A stretch of DNA of 34,286 nt from NCBI GenBank assembly GCA_009912575.1, contig WNDP01000034.1:1-34286 (forward strand), read 5' to 3'. This document shows positions 32,890-34,286 of the stretch, in pieces; positions within the stretch are counted from its first letter, which is position 1, and every line of letters begins with the position of its first letter. The stretch comes from Acinetobacter bereziniae (lineage in GTDB: Bacteria; Pseudomonadota; Gammaproteobacteria; Pseudomonadales; Moraxellaceae). The notes below the pieces were generated by a model. That model was not told the DNA's origin. It was given only the letters and a program-made list of their open reading frames with translations, and did no database searches. The translations under genes were made by a program, and so were the position numbers.

Positions 32890-34245
32890 TTAGAATCTGT
32901 AACCCATTTTTAAGCCATATGCGATTGCATTGTTGTCTTTAAATTCAGCAACATAACCATTACCGCCAGCTTGAGCACCAGTTTGTGCTTTTGCATCACC
33001 TAACCAGAAATATTTCACACCGCCTGCAATGAATGTTGATGGAGTAGGGCTGTACTGAACGCCTAGACCAAGGTTCCAATAACCTTCAGTTGGACCAAGA
33101 GTTGTAATAGGGTTACCCGCACCTGAGTCCCAACCAACAGATACATTTCCAGCCCATTGTTCATTCAGTTTACGACCAACACCAACAGTTGCAGAGAATT
33201 GATCTTTAGAATATTCAACGAGGTTAAAGCCATTTGGACGTGCATTGTTCGGATTTGCTAAACCTAATAATGGACCAACTGCAGTTGAAACATTACCAAA
33301 TTTGTAAGGGCGAATAGAGAAGCTAGACCAATCTACCCAACGCAAGTTTGCAAATGCGACAGTATTTTCCATGATCCCTGTTTGGAAATCTAAATTTACA
33401 GATTGTGGTGTTGTAATTTTAGTTTTCCCAGACACTTTATTGGCAGCTAATGCTTTCAATAATGCTGGTGTCATTGCTGCACCAGTGTTGCCTAAGCTTG
33501 CAAGTAAGCCTTGTAATTGTGATGCTGGCATTGCACCTAATGCATCAGCAATAGCAATAGTTTCTGTAGCATCTGCATCATGATCAATTTCAGAGCGATA
33601 AGTTACAGATGCTTTTAAAGCGATATCTGGAATCTGGAATGCCGCACCCGCTAACCAACCTGCACCACTTGTTTCTTTAATTTTTGCATCATAGCCATTA
33701 TATAAGCTATATGCTTTACCACGAAGACTTACATTGCCTTTAACTGTTTGGTAAACACCACCACCATAGAAATTAAAGTTTTCATTTGGTTGGAAACCAA
33801 AAATCATTGAAATATTTTGCGTATCAACTTTAACTTTAGTGCTTCCAGTCACGCCACCAAGTTGAGTGGTCGTAATTGGCAAACCAGTCAATACTGGATC
33901 AGTTGGAGCCGCAACAAATTCATTGGTTCCATTGTAAGAAGCATCTGCACCAAATGGTTGATCATAGAGTAAACCAAATGAAAAATTATCTGTAAGTTGA
34001 AGCTTTAATGCAGCAGATGGGAAATAGTAATCATCGCCCATATCATTAATATTACGTCCACCCATTGCTGCAGTTTCTTTTCCTTCAACAGTTGGGTCTA
34101 GAACAGAAATTCCTGCTTCAAAATAATTGCCTGGCTGTAAAAAAGCAGAAATGGATTGACCTGAACGATCTAATGCTGCGGCAAAAACGCCAGTCGCTGG
34201 CAAAGTTGCAACAATTAATGCGACCGATAGATTTTTTAATTTCAT
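32890..34245 (-). CDS. FadL/OmpP1-family outer-membrane transporter
   Basis: This 451-residue outer-membrane protein has a signal peptide (cleavage after VFA near 22). The mature part begins ALDRSGQ, and a beta-rich barrel with terminal Phe fits the FadL/TodX family that moves long-chain fatty acids or aromatic hydrocarbons across the outer membrane. The N-terminal plug segment (NYFEAGISVLDP, GGRNINDMGDDYYFPSAALK) and the closing MGYRF strand are typical. An insertion of about 50 residues (Ala/Leu-rich, about 225-270) forms a surface or loop element. AGGGAAAA before the ATG supports the start. The upstream promoter is only partly in the window. Confidence 0.88.
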   Translation of the reverse strand: MKLKNLSVALIVATLPATGVFAAALDRSGQSISAFLQPGNYFEAGISVLDPTVEGKETAAMGGRNINDMGDDYYFPSAALKLQLTDNFSFGLLYDQPFGADASYNGTNEFVAAPTDPVLTGLPITTTQLGGVTGSTKVKVDTQNISMIFGFQPNENFNFYGGGVYQTVKGNVSLRGKAYSLYNGYDAKIKETSGAGWLAGAAFQIPDIALKASVTYRSEIDHDADATETIAIADALGAMPASQLQGLLASLGNTGAAMTPALLKALAANKVSGKTKITTPQSVNLDFQTGIMENTVAFANLRWVDWSSFSIRPYKFGNVSTAVGPLLGLANPNNARPNGFNLVEYSKDQFSATVGVGRKLNEQWAGNVSVGWDSGAGNPITTLGPTEGYWNLGLGVQYSPTPSTFIAGGVKYFWLGDAKAQTGAQAGGNGYVAEFKDNNAIAYGLKMGYRF

Positions 34246-34286
34246 TTTAATTTTTCCCTAATATAATAAAATGAATACTTTGAATT

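Noticed and set aside
1-34286. Prophage, transposon, CRISPR array or secretion-system island
   Set aside because: No integrase, transposase, terminal inverted repeats, phage structural genes or spaced repeats were seen on either strand.

Overview
The window is about 34 kb of AT-rich chromosomal DNA from a gamma-proteobacterium, most likely an Acinetobacter species. The assignment rests on gene content recognised from the proteins (a DcaP-type outer-membrane porin, a FadL-type channel, GltS, a COG0523 GTPase beside YaeQ, PgaB/C/D), the low GC of coding and intergenic DNA, and compact transcription units closed by short hairpin-plus-T terminators. No rRNA, tRNA, CRISPR array, transposase, integrase or phage gene was seen, so this looks like a core or near-core region with a few accessory insertions.

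Left part (1-11.4 kb): a frameshifted nitroreductase running off the left edge, with a perfect palindrome in front of it; a DcaP-like porin; the glutamate symporter GltS facing a ChrA-type transporter; a patatin-like lipoprotein; an acyl-CoA thioesterase; a small lipoprotein; an orphan PoNi-type (DUF1910/DUF1911) immunity gene; a small Ala-rich exported protein; and a COG0523 GTPase with YaeQ.

Centre (11.4-21.8 kb): an MgtC-family membrane protein, a DUF2252 gene broken by one in-frame TAA, an FKBP prolyl isomerase, then pgaB-pgaC-pgaD (synthesis and deacetylation of poly-N-acetylglucosamine) with no pgaA beside them. A membrane acyltransferase follows, then a subclass B3 metallo-beta-lactamase homologue whose metal-site residues read as the unusual R/Q/K variant, and two uncharacterised envelope proteins.

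Right part (21.8-34.3 kb): an LprI-like protein; a probable three-gene operon (crotonase, alpha/beta hydrolase, TetR regulator) whose promoter carries a palindrome between -35 and -10; a large uncharacterised protein with a possible nucleotide-binding loop; NfuA; a TonB-dependent siderophore-type receptor behind a Fur-box-like promoter; a translationally coupled pair (exported alpha/beta hydrolase plus unknown soluble protein); a beta-carbonic anhydrase; and a FadL-type outer-membrane protein.

The best candidates for something new are the B3 variant beta-lactamase homologue next to the pga genes, the pgaA-less pga cluster with its acyltransferase, the orphan immunity gene, the self-contained TetR/crotonase/hydrolase operon, and the uncharacterised 516-residue protein. 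All functional statements come from reading sequence and recalled family knowledge; no database search was run.
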